Below, in pieces: positions 32,550 through 40,955 of a stretch of DNA of 64,000 nucleotides. The notes beneath the pieces were generated by a model that was not told where the DNA came from, did no database searches, and saw only the letters and a list, made by a program, of their open reading frames with translations. The first letter of the stretch is position 1, and each line of letters begins with the position of its first letter. Source of the DNA: Sphingomonadales bacterium (GTDB lineage Bacteria > Pseudomonadota > Alphaproteobacteria > Sphingomonadales > Sphingomonadaceae); assembly GCA_027490095.1 (NCBI GenBank), contig JAIXYT010000050.1, positions 124,001 through 188,000 of the forward strand. The letters are read 5' to 3'. The position numbers were made by a program, and so were the translations under genes.

Positions 32550-33499
32550 GCGGTCCGTGCTCCTGTATAATTCCCGGCCCGTGCCACCAGCGACGGCATC
32601 TGCCGCCCCAGCACGGTTTCGAACCAATGGTTCACCCCGATCAGCGCCTCGATGTCGAGGCCGGTCGAAACCCCCGAACGGTCCATCAGATAGACCAGCT
32701 CCTCGGTCGAGATATTGCCGGTCGCCCGCGGCGCAAACGGGCAGCCGCCAAGCCCGCCAAGGCTCGAATCCAGCACCGTCACACCGGCGCTGAAGGCCGC
32801 CCAGGCGTTGGCGATCCCCGTGCCCCGGGTGTTGTGGAAATGCGCCCGCAGCCGCACGCCGGGTGCTGCCGCACGAACCAGCCCGAACAGCTCCTCCACC
32901 TGCGCCGGCACCGCGACCCCGATCGTGTCGGCAAGCGCAATCTCCACGGCACCCGCATCCGCCATCTCGCGCGCCAGGTGCACCACGGTCCCGGGCGGCA
33001 CATGGCCCTCGAACGGGCAGCCGAAGGCCGCCGAAATCGTCACCTGTGGCACCAGCCCACCCTCGGCAGCCAGCTTCAGCATCTCGCGGTTCTGGACGAT
33101 CCCTTCCTCGATCGTCTGCCCCTGGTTCTTCTGGCCGAACGTGTCGGAGGCGACCAGCACGCAGCCCGCCTCGTCGACGCCCCGCCTGCCGCCCTCGCGC
33201 GTCGCAAGCGCCCGCAGCACGCCGCGCTTGTTCAGGCACAGCCCGATGTAGCTCACCCGGGGGTCGTCGGGCAGCCCCGCAATCACCGCCTCGCCGTCCG
33301 CCATCTGCGGAACCCGGGCCGGGTTCACGAAGCTCGCAACCTCCACGCGCCGGACGCCGGAATCGATCAGGCGGGTCAGCAATTCCAGCTTCCCGGAGGT
33401 GCCGATCACCTCCTTTTCGTTCTGGAGTCCGTCGCGCGCACCCACTTCCACGATGCAAAGGGGTGGCAAAGGCGCAGCCGAATGCAGGCGAGATGTCAT
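32546..33499 (-). CDS. hydroxymethylglutaryl-CoA lyase family protein
   Basis: HMGL-type aldolase/lyase, 317 residues, that would cleave a 3-hydroxyacyl-CoA such as HMG-CoA. Visible active-site features are EVGARDGLQNE with Arg22 and Asp23, the metal-binding HFHNT (near residue 218) and the catalytic-loop motif GGLGGCPFAPRATGN with its Cys (near 253). It is the first gene of the minus-strand operon. Its leader holds the ATTGTATACAAT palindrome shared with the TonB-receptor promoter, so control by the nearby GntR/FCD protein is expected. Whether the substrate is HMG-CoA itself or an analogue is unknown. The frame is open to 33547; 33499 matches family length. Confidence 0.9.
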   Translation of the reverse strand: MTSRLHSAAPLPPLCIVEVGARDGLQNEKEVIGTSGKLELLTRLIDSGVRRVEVASFVNPARVPQMADGEAVIAGLPDDPRVSYIGLCLNKRGVLRALATREGGRRGVDEAGCVLVASDTFGQKNQGQTIEEGIVQNREMLKLAAEGGLVPQVTISAAFGCPFEGHVPPGTVVHLAREMADAGAVEIALADTIGVAVPAQVEELFGLVRAAAPGVRLRAHFHNTRGTGIANAWAAFSAGVTVLDSSLGGLGGCPFAPRATGNISTEELVYLMDRSGVSTGLDIEALIGVNHWFETVLGRQMPSLVARAGNYTGARTA

Positions 33500-33547
33500 G
33501 TATGTGATGCAGAGCAGGTCATGTCGGCACCCTCCCGTCACAAGCAT

Positions 33548-33559
33548 ATTGTATACAAT
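33548..33559. promoter_or_regulatory. predicted GntR/FCD operator 1
   Basis: A perfect 12-bp palindrome ATTGTATACAAT in the 132-base gap between the divergent HMGL-led operon and the CoA-transferase gene. The same core occurs at 36178-36191 before the TonB receptor. A GntR/FCD regulator is encoded in between. Confidence 0.7.
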
Positions 33560-33631
33560 CGGCGCAATCGCCTATATGCCCGCCCCAGCGGCGGCGCAAG
33601 CCGGGAACAACGGACCATGCAGGAGTTGGGA

Positions 33632-34831
33632 ATGGCACAGGGAGCGCTCGATGGCTTGCGGCTGATCGAACTCGGCCAGCTCATCGCCGGCCCCTTCTGC
33701 GGCCAGCTGATGGCCGATCATGGCGCTGAGGTCATCAAGATCGAGCCGCCGCGCCGCCCAGGCGATGTCGCCGAAGGCGACCCGATGCGCCAGTGGGGCC
33801 GCGGAAAGCCCCTCTGGTTCCCGGTGGTCGGCCGCAACAAGAAGACGATCACGCTCAACCTGCGCGACACCCGCGGGCAGGAGCTGCTGAAGAAACTGGT
33901 CAGGAAGTCCGACTTCCTGCTCGAGAATTTCCGCCCCGGCACGCTCGAGAAATGGGGCCTCGGCTACGACACGCTCTCCGCCGACAACCCCGGCCTCATC
34001 ATGATCCGCGTCTCGGGCTACGGCCAGACGGGCCCCTATGCCCCGCGCGCCGGCTACGGGTCGATCGGCGAGGCGATGGGCGGCATCCGCAACCTCGCGG
34101 GCGACCCTTCCACGCCCCCCAGCCGCGTCGGCCTCTCCATCGGCGATTCGCTCGCCGCCACCTTCGCCTGCCTCGGCGCCATCATGGCGCTCCACCACCG
34201 CCACCGCACCGGCGAGGGCCAGGTGGTCGACAGCGCCATCTACGAAGCCGTCCTCGCCATGATGGAATCGACCGTGCCCGAATACACCGAGGCCGGCTTC
34301 GTCCGCGAACGCACCGGCTCCATCCTGCCCGGCGTCGCCCCCTCCAACGCCTACCCGACTGCCGACGGCGACATCCTGATCGGCGCCAACCAGAACAGCG
34401 TCTTCGCCCGCCTTGCCGAGGCCATGGGCCGGCCGGAACTCGCGAAGGACCCGCGCTACGCCACCCATGTCGCCCGCGGCGAGAACCAGGAGGAACTCGA
34501 CGCCCTCATTTCCGACTGGACCCGCCCGCAAGCATCAGCCGATGTCCTCGACCTTATGGAGGCGCACGGCGTGCCGGCCGGCAAGATCTACAAGGCGCCC
34601 GACATGCTGGCAGACCCGCATTTCGCCGCCCGCGAGGCCCTGGTGAAACTCGCCCACCCCGAATTCGCGAACCTCGTCATGCAGAATGTCTTCCCGAAGC
34701 TGTCGGCGACGCCCGGCAAGGTCAACTGGCCCGGCCAGCCGATGGGCGCGCACAACCACGCCATCTACCAGGATCTTCTCGGCCTGTCGGACGACGACAT
34801 CCAGGCCCTGGTGAAGGAAGGCGTGATCTGA
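33632..34831 (+). CDS. family III CoA-transferase (CaiB/BaiF)
   Basis: Transfers CoA between acyl-CoA donors and carboxylic acids, 399 residues. The N-terminal LDGLRLIELGQLIAGPFCGQ and ADHGAEVIKIEPP blocks are classical, and the catalytic Asp lies in VGLSIGDSLAATFACLGA (near residue 170). The ATG at 33632 has AGGAG seven bases upstream; an ATG at 33617 is less well placed. It is divergent from the HMG-CoA-lyase-like gene with an operator palindrome between, and its stop overlaps the cysteine-hydrolase start. CoA-transferase plus HMGL is a known pairing for activating and cleaving branched hydroxy-diacids. Confidence 0.9.
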   Translation: MAQGALDGLRLIELGQLIAGPFCGQLMADHGAEVIKIEPPRRPGDVAEGDPMRQWGRGKPLWFPVVGRNKKTITLNLRDTRGQELLKKLVRKSDFLLENFRPGTLEKWGLGYDTLSADNPGLIMIRVSGYGQTGPYAPRAGYGSIGEAMGGIRNLAGDPSTPPSRVGLSIGDSLAATFACLGAIMALHHRHRTGEGQVVDSAIYEAVLAMMESTVPEYTEAGFVRERTGSILPGVAPSNAYPTADGDILIGANQNSVFARLAEAMGRPELAKDPRYATHVARGENQEELDALISDWTRPQASADVLDLMEAHGVPAGKIYKAPDMLADPHFAAREALVKLAHPEFANLVMQNVFPKLSATPGKVNWPGQPMGAHNHAIYQDLLGLSDDDIQALVKEGVI

Positions 34832-35448
34832 TGCCGATCGGCGCCGACTATGCGCACGCCGGATTCGGCGGCGGCGTCGGCTGGGGCGCCCGCCCCGCAC
34901 TCCTCGTCGTCGACATGGCCCAAGCCTATCTCCGGCCCGAAAGCCCCCTCTTCCTCGACAGCGGCGGCGCCGTGCGCGACGCCATCGTGCCCCTGGCCGC
35001 GGCCGCCCGGGCGGCCGGCGCGCCGGTCATCTTCACCCGCGTCGAATATGCCCACGTGGCAGACGGCGGCCTGTTCCGCCGCAAGATCGCGGCACTCGCC
35101 TGCTTCGACAGCGGCAACCCATTGGCCGACTTCGACCCCGCACTTCGGCCCGAAACCGGCGACATGGTGCTGACCAAGCAGTTCCCCAGCGCCTTCTTCG
35201 GCACACCCCTCGCGGGCCTGCTTACGGCGCAAGGGGTGGACACGCTGCTCATCACCGGCGTCTCCACCTCGGGCTGCATCCGCGCAACTGCGGTCGACGC
35301 GCTCTGCCACGGCTTCGCGCCGCAGATCATCACCGATTGCGTGGGCGACCGCACCCCCGAAATCCAGGCCGCCAACCTCCTCGATCTCGAAGCCAAGACC
35401 GCCGATCTCCTCGACAGCAAATCGGCAATCGAACGGCTGAAGGCCTAG
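34831..35448 (+). CDS. isochorismatase-family cysteine hydrolase (N-carbamoylsarcosine amidase-like)
   Basis: A 205-residue amidohydrolase with the Asp-Lys-Cys triad of the isochorismatase-like group: Asp28 (LLVVDMAQAY), Lys116 (VLTKQF) and Cys149 (STSGCIRATAVDA). Members hydrolyse N-carbamoyl compounds, nicotinamide, maleamate and similar amides. Its ATG shares a base with the CoA-transferase stop (TGATG). Together with HyuA/HyuB this suggests opening of a cyclic imide or amide followed by removal of an amide or carbamoyl group (inference). Its stop overlaps the convergent GntR stop in a CTAG. Confidence 0.9.
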   Translation: MPIGADYAHAGFGGGVGWGARPALLVVDMAQAYLRPESPLFLDSGGAVRDAIVPLAAAARAAGAPVIFTRVEYAHVADGGLFRRKIAALACFDSGNPLADFDPALRPETGDMVLTKQFPSAFFGTPLAGLLTAQGVDTLLITGVSTSGCIRATAVDALCHGFAPQIITDCVGDRTPEIQAANLLDLEAKTADLLDSKSAIERLKA

Positions 35449-36086
35449 TCTTCCGAACCACTTACAGCCACGAAGGCATGGAAGGCCCGGCGGATGTGGC
35501 CGGTCATGGTGCTCTGCGCCCACTGCGCGTCGCGCGCCAGGAAGGCCTCGATCAGGGCTGCATGTTCGGCGTGGCTGCGCACGAACTCGCCCCGGCCATA
35601 GCGCTGCGCGGTGCGCCGCACGACCGGCTGCTCCACCAGCGCGCCCAGCATCTGCGCCAGCCGCGGCGAAGCCGCCGCCTCCAGCACGATCGCATGGAAC
35701 CCCCGGTTCGCGGCAAGGAACCTGTCGGTGTCGTCCGTCCCGCAGGATGCGTGCACCTCCGCGTTCAGCGCCTGCAGCTTCCCGATCGCCTCCGGCGTGA
35801 TCCGCGTGGCAGCCCGCGCAGCGGCATGGCCCTCCAGGATCGCCCGCAGCGCGAACATCTCGGCCACGTCATCGGCCGACCAGTCGGCAACGAAGCTCCG
35901 CGCGCCCTCCGTGCGGCGCACCAGATACTCGGCCTCCAGCCGCCGAAGCGCCTCGCGCACCGGCGTCCGCGACACCCCGCACAGCGCCGCCAGCTCCTCC
36001 TCGCGCAAGGGCGTTCCCGGCGACCATTCGCCTGCCGTGATCCCCTGCCGGATCCGGGCATAGGCCAGGTCAGACGCCTTCGACAC
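35445..36086 (-). CDS. GntR-family transcriptional regulator, FCD subfamily
   Basis: A 213-residue regulator with an N-terminal winged helix (about 9-68, including LREEELAALCGVSRTPVREA) and a C-terminal FCD effector domain (about 78-205). Putative metal/effector ligands His131, His175 and His197 are at the expected FCD positions. The start is GTG at 36086. It lies convergent to the cysteine hydrolase and divergent to the TonB receptor, and two copies of the ATTGTATACAAT palindrome flank the regulated genes, so it is very likely the local repressor, with a pathway acid as inducer. Confidence 0.92.
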   Translation of the reverse strand: MSKASDLAYARIRQGITAGEWSPGTPLREEELAALCGVSRTPVREALRRLEAEYLVRRTEGARSFVADWSADDVAEMFALRAILEGHAAARAATRITPEAIGKLQALNAEVHASCGTDDTDRFLAANRGFHAIVLEAAASPRLAQMLGALVEQPVVRRTAQRYGRGEFVRSHAEHAALIEAFLARDAQWAQSTMTGHIRRAFHAFVAVSGSED

Positions 36087-36177
36087 CGCGCACCATCTCG
36101 ACCAACCCCCTGTGTCCCAACGGACACGCCTTCATGCCGTTGTCACACGTCACCGCGAAATCCGTTTGACCCCGCCA

Positions 36178-36191
36178 TATTGTATACAATA
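36178..36191. promoter_or_regulatory. predicted GntR/FCD operator 2
   Basis: A perfect 14-bp palindrome TATTGTATACAATA between the GntR gene and the TonB receptor, 36 bases before the receptor ATG. It could overlap a -10 element (TACAAT) and thus serve for both autoregulation and receptor control. Confidence 0.72.
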
Positions 36192-36226
36192 GCGCATGCC
36201 AAACGACATTTCAAAGGAGTGTCCCC

Positions 36227-38722
36227 ATGAATGTCCGCCCCGCCCTCCTCCTTCTTGCATCCACTGCCCTCGCTGCACCCGTATTGGCGCAAACCGCGGC
36301 GGTCGAGGAGGACATCATCGTCACCGCGCTCCGGACCGACCAGCGCGCAGTCGACGTGCCCGCCTCGGTGACGGTGCTGACGGCCGAGACCATCGCCCAG
36401 GCCCGGCTGTTCACGGCGGACGATTTCGTTCAGCTGACCCCGGGCGTCACCATCGTCACGGGCACGGCCGAGGCCGGCGACACCCAGATCAACATCCGCG
36501 GCCTCAACGGTGCCCGCGACGCGGAGCCTTCGGTCGCCCTCGTGGTCGACGGGATCCTCAAGACCAACACCGCCCAGCTGAACCAGCGCCAGGGCACGCT
36601 CAGGCAGATCGAAATCCTGAAGGGCCCGCAGGGCGCGCTGTACGGCCGCAATGCCGCCGCCGGTGCGATCGTGATCCAGACGGCGCGGCCGAGCGAACAA
36701 CTCAGCGGCGCGGTCCGCGCAAGCTATGCCGAGCAGAACACCATCGAGGCCGACGGCTATCTGGCCGGCCCGCTGGGTGACCGCGTCGGCTTCGTGCTGT
36801 CGGGCTATTACCGCTCGACCGACGGCTTCTGGACCAACCGCTTCCTCGATTCAAAGGTGGTGGACGACCAGGAGCTGTGGAGCCTCGACGGCCGGCTCGT
36901 CTGGGAAATCGGCGACAACACCGAGCTCGACATCAAGAGCCGCTACGCCGACCTGTCGGGTGCCTCCATCAACTTCAACGCCAGCTTCCACCTGCCGAAC
37001 TTCGCGGCCGTGAACCCCGATTTCTACGAAGACGTGAACAAGCACCCCTTCGGCTACTATTCCAACATCCGTCCGACCAACACGCAGGAAACCTTCGAGG
37101 TCTCGGCCAAGCTGGAGCACCAGTTCGAAACCGCGAAGATGACGGCCTGGGCGCTCTATGCCCGGGTGGACCAGGCGCTCACCGCCGACGGCACCTCGGC
37201 CGACTTCGCCCGCTACATCGCGCCCGCGCTCGGCGCGCCCACCAACCCCACCAACCTTGCCGTCAGCAACAAGTGCTTCCAGACCACGGCGCAGCTGACG
37301 GGCTTCCCGCAGAATTCGCCGACCTTCATCGGCAACACCCCCATCCCCTTCATCTTCGATCCGGTGAACGGTTCCACCTTCGGCGCCTACAGCCCAACCA
37401 CCTGCGACGGCACCCAGCTGCAGACCCGCGAGCAGGAGGATTTCTCGGCCGAAGTCCGCTTCAGCGGCACCTTCGGCGCGGTCGACTGGAGCGCCGGCGC
37501 CTATTATCTGAACCTCACCCGCGAAGTGGGCATCAGCCTCGGCGGCGATCTCGGCTTCGGCGTCTCGCCCGAGCTTTACAACCCGCCGGGCTCCAACAAC
37601 CCCACATCGCAGCTCTTCCACGACCGCTTCAAGACCAGCGTCTACGCCGCCTTCGGCTCGGCCAACTGGAGCCCGACCGAGGCCTTCGATATCGGACTCG
37701 CGCTGCGCTACGACATCGAGGACCGCTCGGTCGACAACCTGGTGCCGCTGGTCTCAGACCCGATCACCGGCGGCCCGATCAACCCCGGCCAGGCCTTCGG
37801 GCCCATTCGCAGCCAGTCCCAGGTGTTCGAGCAGCTGCAGCCCAAGATCACGCTGCGCTACGCCATATCCCAAGACATCAACGTCTATGGAAACTGGGGT
37901 GTCGGCTTCAAGTCGGGCGGCTTCAACAACCAGGGCTCGGCGGCAATCGTCGACCAGAACTTCGTCCAGTTCATCGGCGCGGAGGTGCTGATCAACGACC
38001 AGTACAACAAGGAGACCTCCTCGGCCTTCGAAGCCGGCTTCAAGGGCAACCTGTTCGACGGCCGCGTCACCTTCGACGTCGCGGGCTTCTACACCGAAGT
38101 CACCGACATGCAGTTCTTCGAATTCTTCGTCGGCTCCTTCGGCCTGCTGCGCGTGGTCTCGAACATCGACAAGGTGAACCTCTGGGGCGGCGAGCTCAAC
38201 GTGACCGCCCAGATCCTCGAAGGCTGGACCGTGTTCGGCTCGGCCAACATCACCGACAGCGAGATCAAGGAAAACAGCTCGCGGCCGTCGACCGTCGGCA
38301 ACAAGAGCCCCTACACCGCCGACTACACCTGGAACCTGGGCACCCAGCTCAGCCTGCCCGTCACCGACACGCTCACCGTCTTCGGCCGGGCCGACTGGCG
38401 CCGCACCGGCCCCACCTGGTTCCACACCGTCCAGAACCAGGAAACGCCGACCCTCTTCTCGGGCCTCCTCCCCGGCTCGGCACTTGGCCTCCCCGCCTTC
38501 GTCGGCAACGCCCGCTACGATGTCGCCCAGCGCGACGCCTTCGACGTGGTGAACCTGCGCGCGGGCCTCGAATTCGGCAACCTGTCGGTCGCCGTGTTCG
38601 CCGACAATGTGTTCGACGAGAAGTACATCAACGAAGCCATCCCCGCGATCGAGTTCGGCGGGAGCTTCATCAGCCCGGGGGCGAGAAGGATGATCGGCGT
38701 AGAGGCGGGCTTCAAATTTTGA
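36227..38722 (+). CDS. TonB-dependent receptor (catabolic substrate uptake)
   Basis: An 831-residue outer-membrane receptor with a signal peptide (1-22), a TonB-box-like EEDIIVTAL, a plug domain (INIRGLNGARDAEPSVALVV, QIEILKGPQGALYGRNAAAG) and a large barrel ending in GVEAGFKF. It belongs to the broad sphingomonad receptor group that takes up organic substrates. It has an AAAGGAG ribosome-binding site and a GntR-type palindrome 36 bases upstream, linking it to the HyuA/HMGL/CoA-transferase genes. It probably imports their substrate, which must be poorly permeable through porins. Confidence 0.92.
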   Translation: MNVRPALLLLASTALAAPVLAQTAAVEEDIIVTALRTDQRAVDVPASVTVLTAETIAQARLFTADDFVQLTPGVTIVTGTAEAGDTQINIRGLNGARDAEPSVALVVDGILKTNTAQLNQRQGTLRQIEILKGPQGALYGRNAAAGAIVIQTARPSEQLSGAVRASYAEQNTIEADGYLAGPLGDRVGFVLSGYYRSTDGFWTNRFLDSKVVDDQELWSLDGRLVWEIGDNTELDIKSRYADLSGASINFNASFHLPNFAAVNPDFYEDVNKHPFGYYSNIRPTNTQETFEVSAKLEHQFETAKMTAWALYARVDQALTADGTSADFARYIAPALGAPTNPTNLAVSNKCFQTTAQLTGFPQNSPTFIGNTPIPFIFDPVNGSTFGAYSPTTCDGTQLQTREQEDFSAEVRFSGTFGAVDWSAGAYYLNLTREVGISLGGDLGFGVSPELYNPPGSNNPTSQLFHDRFKTSVYAAFGSANWSPTEAFDIGLALRYDIEDRSVDNLVPLVSDPITGGPINPGQAFGPIRSQSQVFEQLQPKITLRYAISQDINVYGNWGVGFKSGGFNNQGSAAIVDQNFVQFIGAEVLINDQYNKETSSAFEAGFKGNLFDGRVTFDVAGFYTEVTDMQFFEFFVGSFGLLRVVSNIDKVNLWGGELNVTAQILEGWTVFGSANITDSEIKENSSRPSTVGNKSPYTADYTWNLGTQLSLPVTDTLTVFGRADWRRTGPTWFHTVQNQETPTLFSGLLPGSALGLPAFVGNARYDVAQRDAFDVVNLRAGLEFGNLSVAVFADNVFDEKYINEAIPAIEFGGSFISPGARRMIGVEAGFKF

Positions 38723-38953
38723 AGCCCGCCGCGCCGCGGCTGCCGTCAGTGCGCAGCACTGATCGGCAGACTCGCGGCCAGCCCGGCCGGCGGAGTCGGC
38801 GATCTCTATCGCCGACCCGTCCGACGAGTCCGGCTTTGCCGGACCCTTCTTCTTCCTACTTCTTGTTTGACCAAGCGGACTGGCTTCGCCGAGCTCCGCT
38901 GCGCTCCGGTTCGGCGGCTCAGCCGCCGGCCGCGCCCGCACCCGGCAAGCCCA
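38723..38953 (+). repeat. Family A structured intergenic repeat, copy A4
   Basis: It fills the gap between the TonB receptor and the convergent Crp-like gene. Stems: TCAGTGC-GCA-GCACTGA (38746-38762), GTCGGCGAT/ATCGCCGAC, GTCCGGC-TTT-GCCGGAC (38828-38844) with a long pyrimidine tract, and GGCGGC-TCA-GCCGCC. Relative to A1/A2 the first stem differs at two base pairs, both changed on both arms. Confidence 0.75.
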
Positions 38954-39691
38954 TCAAGCCTCCGACGCGGCGAAGTTCCTGAGCGCGGCGACATCCAGGA
39001 TGCGCAGGCGCTGGTAGCGCTTGGCGATCCAGCCCCTCTCCTCCAGCTCGCCCAGCATCCGGTTCACATGCGGGCGCGACACGTTGGCCATTTCGCCGAG
39101 CTCCGATTGGGTCATGAGGAAGCCGTCTGGGTGGGTGGGCTCCACGCCTTCCTCGGCCCCTATAACCCGCAGCAACACGGCCGCGATGCGTTGCGTCGCA
39201 TCCGGGATCAGCAGGTCGGAAATGATGCGCGTGGCAAGGATCGACCCGCCGTCGGCCATGTTGCCGACGGCGCGCGCCGCGACCGCGTCGGCCTTCACCA
39301 GCGCTTCCAGCGGCGCGAGTGGCACATGGAGCAGCTGGCTTTCTTCCATTGCACGCATGCCCTGGGTTCGCCGACCGCCCGGATGCAGGATCGGATGGTG
39401 GCCGAACCAGGTGCCGGCCCGCACCACATGGCCCAGCCGCAGTATGTGGAAGGGGCCCGCCCCCTCGATCCCGATGCCGCCCGAGATGACACCATAAATT
39501 CCGCCCGGCGGGTCGTCGATCGCAAACACCCACTCCCCCCGAGCAACGGTGATCAGGCGGCCCAGCTGGAGAAGCTGGCGTCGGAAGCCGGGCGGCTTGT
39601 CAGACAGCCAGCCCCGGGCTTCGAACAGGGCCGCATATGCCGTTCCGTCGGGATAGGCCGGCGCCGGAACCGGGTTCAACTGCTTCGCCAT
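38954..39691 (-). CDS. Crp/Fnr-family transcriptional regulator
   Basis: A 245-residue regulator with an N-terminal cyclic-nucleotide-binding-like barrel (around GEWVFAIDDPPGGIYGVISG) and a C-terminal helix-turn-helix (MTQSELGEMANVSRPHVNRM). No Cys cluster typical of oxygen-sensing Fnr is present, and canonical cAMP-binding residues are not obvious, so the effector is unknown. The ATG at 39691 is preceded by a G-rich site. It is divergent from a choloylglycine-hydrolase-family gene across 145 bases that contain inverted repeats, so it may control that gene. Confidence 0.85.
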   Translation of the reverse strand: MAKQLNPVPAPAYPDGTAYAALFEARGWLSDKPPGFRRQLLQLGRLITVARGEWVFAIDDPPGGIYGVISGGIGIEGAGPFHILRLGHVVRAGTWFGHHPILHPGGRRTQGMRAMEESQLLHVPLAPLEALVKADAVAARAVGNMADGGSILATRIISDLLIPDATQRIAAVLLRVIGAEEGVEPTHPDGFLMTQSELGEMANVSRPHVNRMLGELEERGWIAKRYQRLRILDVAALRNFAASEA

Positions 39692-39778
39692 GTGTCCCCC
39701 CACTCCGGCAACTGTGAAGTCAACTGTGCAGTCCACAACGACAGTTTGTCATCTGGGAAACAGTCGCACGGCCCCCGG

Positions 39779-39799
39779 TGTGACACAAGACAGGTCACA
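39779..39799. promoter_or_regulatory. inverted repeat TGTGAC-N9-GTCACA before the Ntn-amidase gene
   Basis: Perfect 6-bp half sites spaced by nine bases, 37 bases before the ATG of the divergent amidase. The half sites resemble Crp-family half sites, but the spacing is longer than the usual TGTGA-N6-TCACA. Possible operator for the adjacent Crp-like regulator. Confidence 0.35.
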
Positions 39800-39836
39800 T
39801 GCACGGCCGGCAGCCCGGCCCGAGGGGAGAAAAGCC

Positions 39837-40916
39837 ATGAGGAAGTCGTCCGGTCTCAGGGTTGCAACCGCGGCCCTGCTTGCAATCGCCATGGCAACCG
39901 CGCCGATGCAGGCCGCCGATGCCTGCTCGCGCGCACTCTATGTCGGCGTCAACAACCAGGTGATCACCACCCGTTCGAACGACTGGCTCGGCTCCCAGAA
40001 GTCCAACCTCTGGATCTATCCGCGGGGAATGAAGCGGGTGGGCGACAAGGCGCCCGGCGCCATCGAATGGACCTCGAAATACGGCAGCGTCACGGTTTCC
40101 GGCTGGGACATCGCCACCATCGACGCGTTCAACGAGAAGGGCCTGTCGGCCAACGGCCTGTACCTGGCGGAGGCGGACTACGGCAAGCCGACCGCCAACG
40201 ATCCGCGCAAGCCAATGTCGCTGACCGCTTGGGTGCAATATGCGGTGGACAATTTCGCGACCGTTGCCGAAGCGGTCGAGGCGCTCAGGAAGGAGCCCTT
40301 CTACATCGTGGCGCTGGAGCTGCCGGGCGGGCTCAAGGGCACCGCACACCTGTCGCTGTCGGATTCCAGCGGTGATTCCGCGGTCCTCGAATATGTCGGC
40401 GGCAAGCTCAACATCTACCATGGCAAGCAGTACAAGGTGATGACCAACTCGCCGACCTTCGACCGGCAGCTCGGCCTCAACGGCTATTGGGAGGAAGTGG
40501 GCGGATCGACCTTCCTGCCGGGCACCAACCGCGCCTCGGACCGGTTCGTCCGCGCGACCTATTATCTGGAATCGGTGAAGAAACCCGAGAATGACGAGGC
40601 CGCGATCGCCACCGCGCTCAGCGTGATCCGAAACGTGTCGGTTCCGCTGGGCATCACGACCCCGGGCCAGCCCAATGTGGCCGCGACCCAGTGGCGGACG
40701 ATGTCGGACCACAAGAACATGGTCTATTTCTTCGAGTCCCCGTCCAGCCCCTACCTGATCTGGGTGGACCTGAAGAAGACCGACTTCTCGGCCGGCGCGC
40801 CGGTGCGCAAGCTGGCGCTGACGGATGACTCCGTGCCGCTCGTCGACGGCAAGTTCCTGTCAGGCGAGGTGTCGAAGCATTTCAAGCCGGCCCAGCCGTT
40901 CAGGTTCGGGCACTGA
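39837..40916 (+). CDS. choloylglycine hydrolase family Ntn-amidase (exported)
   Basis: Linear amide hydrolase of the Ntn fold, 359 residues. The signal peptide ends just before Cys30 (ADA|CSRALYVG), so processing would expose the nucleophilic cysteine, as in penicillin V acylases and bile-salt hydrolases of Gram-negative bacteria. SNDWLGSQKSNLWIYPRGM and a central Asn-rich region (VMTNSPTFDRQL) match the family. Relatives cleave penicillin V or acyl-homoserine lactones; free-living origin makes bile salts less likely. It has a GGGGAGA ribosome-binding site and is divergent from a Crp-like gene. Confidence 0.85.
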   Translation: MRKSSGLRVATAALLAIAMATAPMQAADACSRALYVGVNNQVITTRSNDWLGSQKSNLWIYPRGMKRVGDKAPGAIEWTSKYGSVTVSGWDIATIDAFNEKGLSANGLYLAEADYGKPTANDPRKPMSLTAWVQYAVDNFATVAEAVEALRKEPFYIVALELPGGLKGTAHLSLSDSSGDSAVLEYVGGKLNIYHGKQYKVMTNSPTFDRQLGLNGYWEEVGGSTFLPGTNRASDRFVRATYYLESVKKPENDEAAIATALSVIRNVSVPLGITTPGQPNVAATQWRTMSDHKNMVYFFESPSSPYLIWVDLKKTDFSAGAPVRKLALTDDSVPLVDGKFLSGEVSKHFKPAQPFRFGH

Positions 40917-40955
40917 GACTGGTGGGGCGCGCCGCTGCGCGCCCCGCATCTCCCC

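Noticed and set aside
33632-34831. Possible loss of the catalytic Asp in the CoA-transferase, because GYGSIGEAMGG replaces the usual GFD-type motif
   Set aside because: The nucleophilic Asp of this family lies further on, in VGLSIGDSLAA, and is present; the GFD-type position is not the nucleophile.
39779-39799. Canonical Crp site before the amidase gene
   Set aside because: Half-site spacing is five bases longer than TGTGA-N6-TCACA; kept only as a low-confidence inverted repeat.
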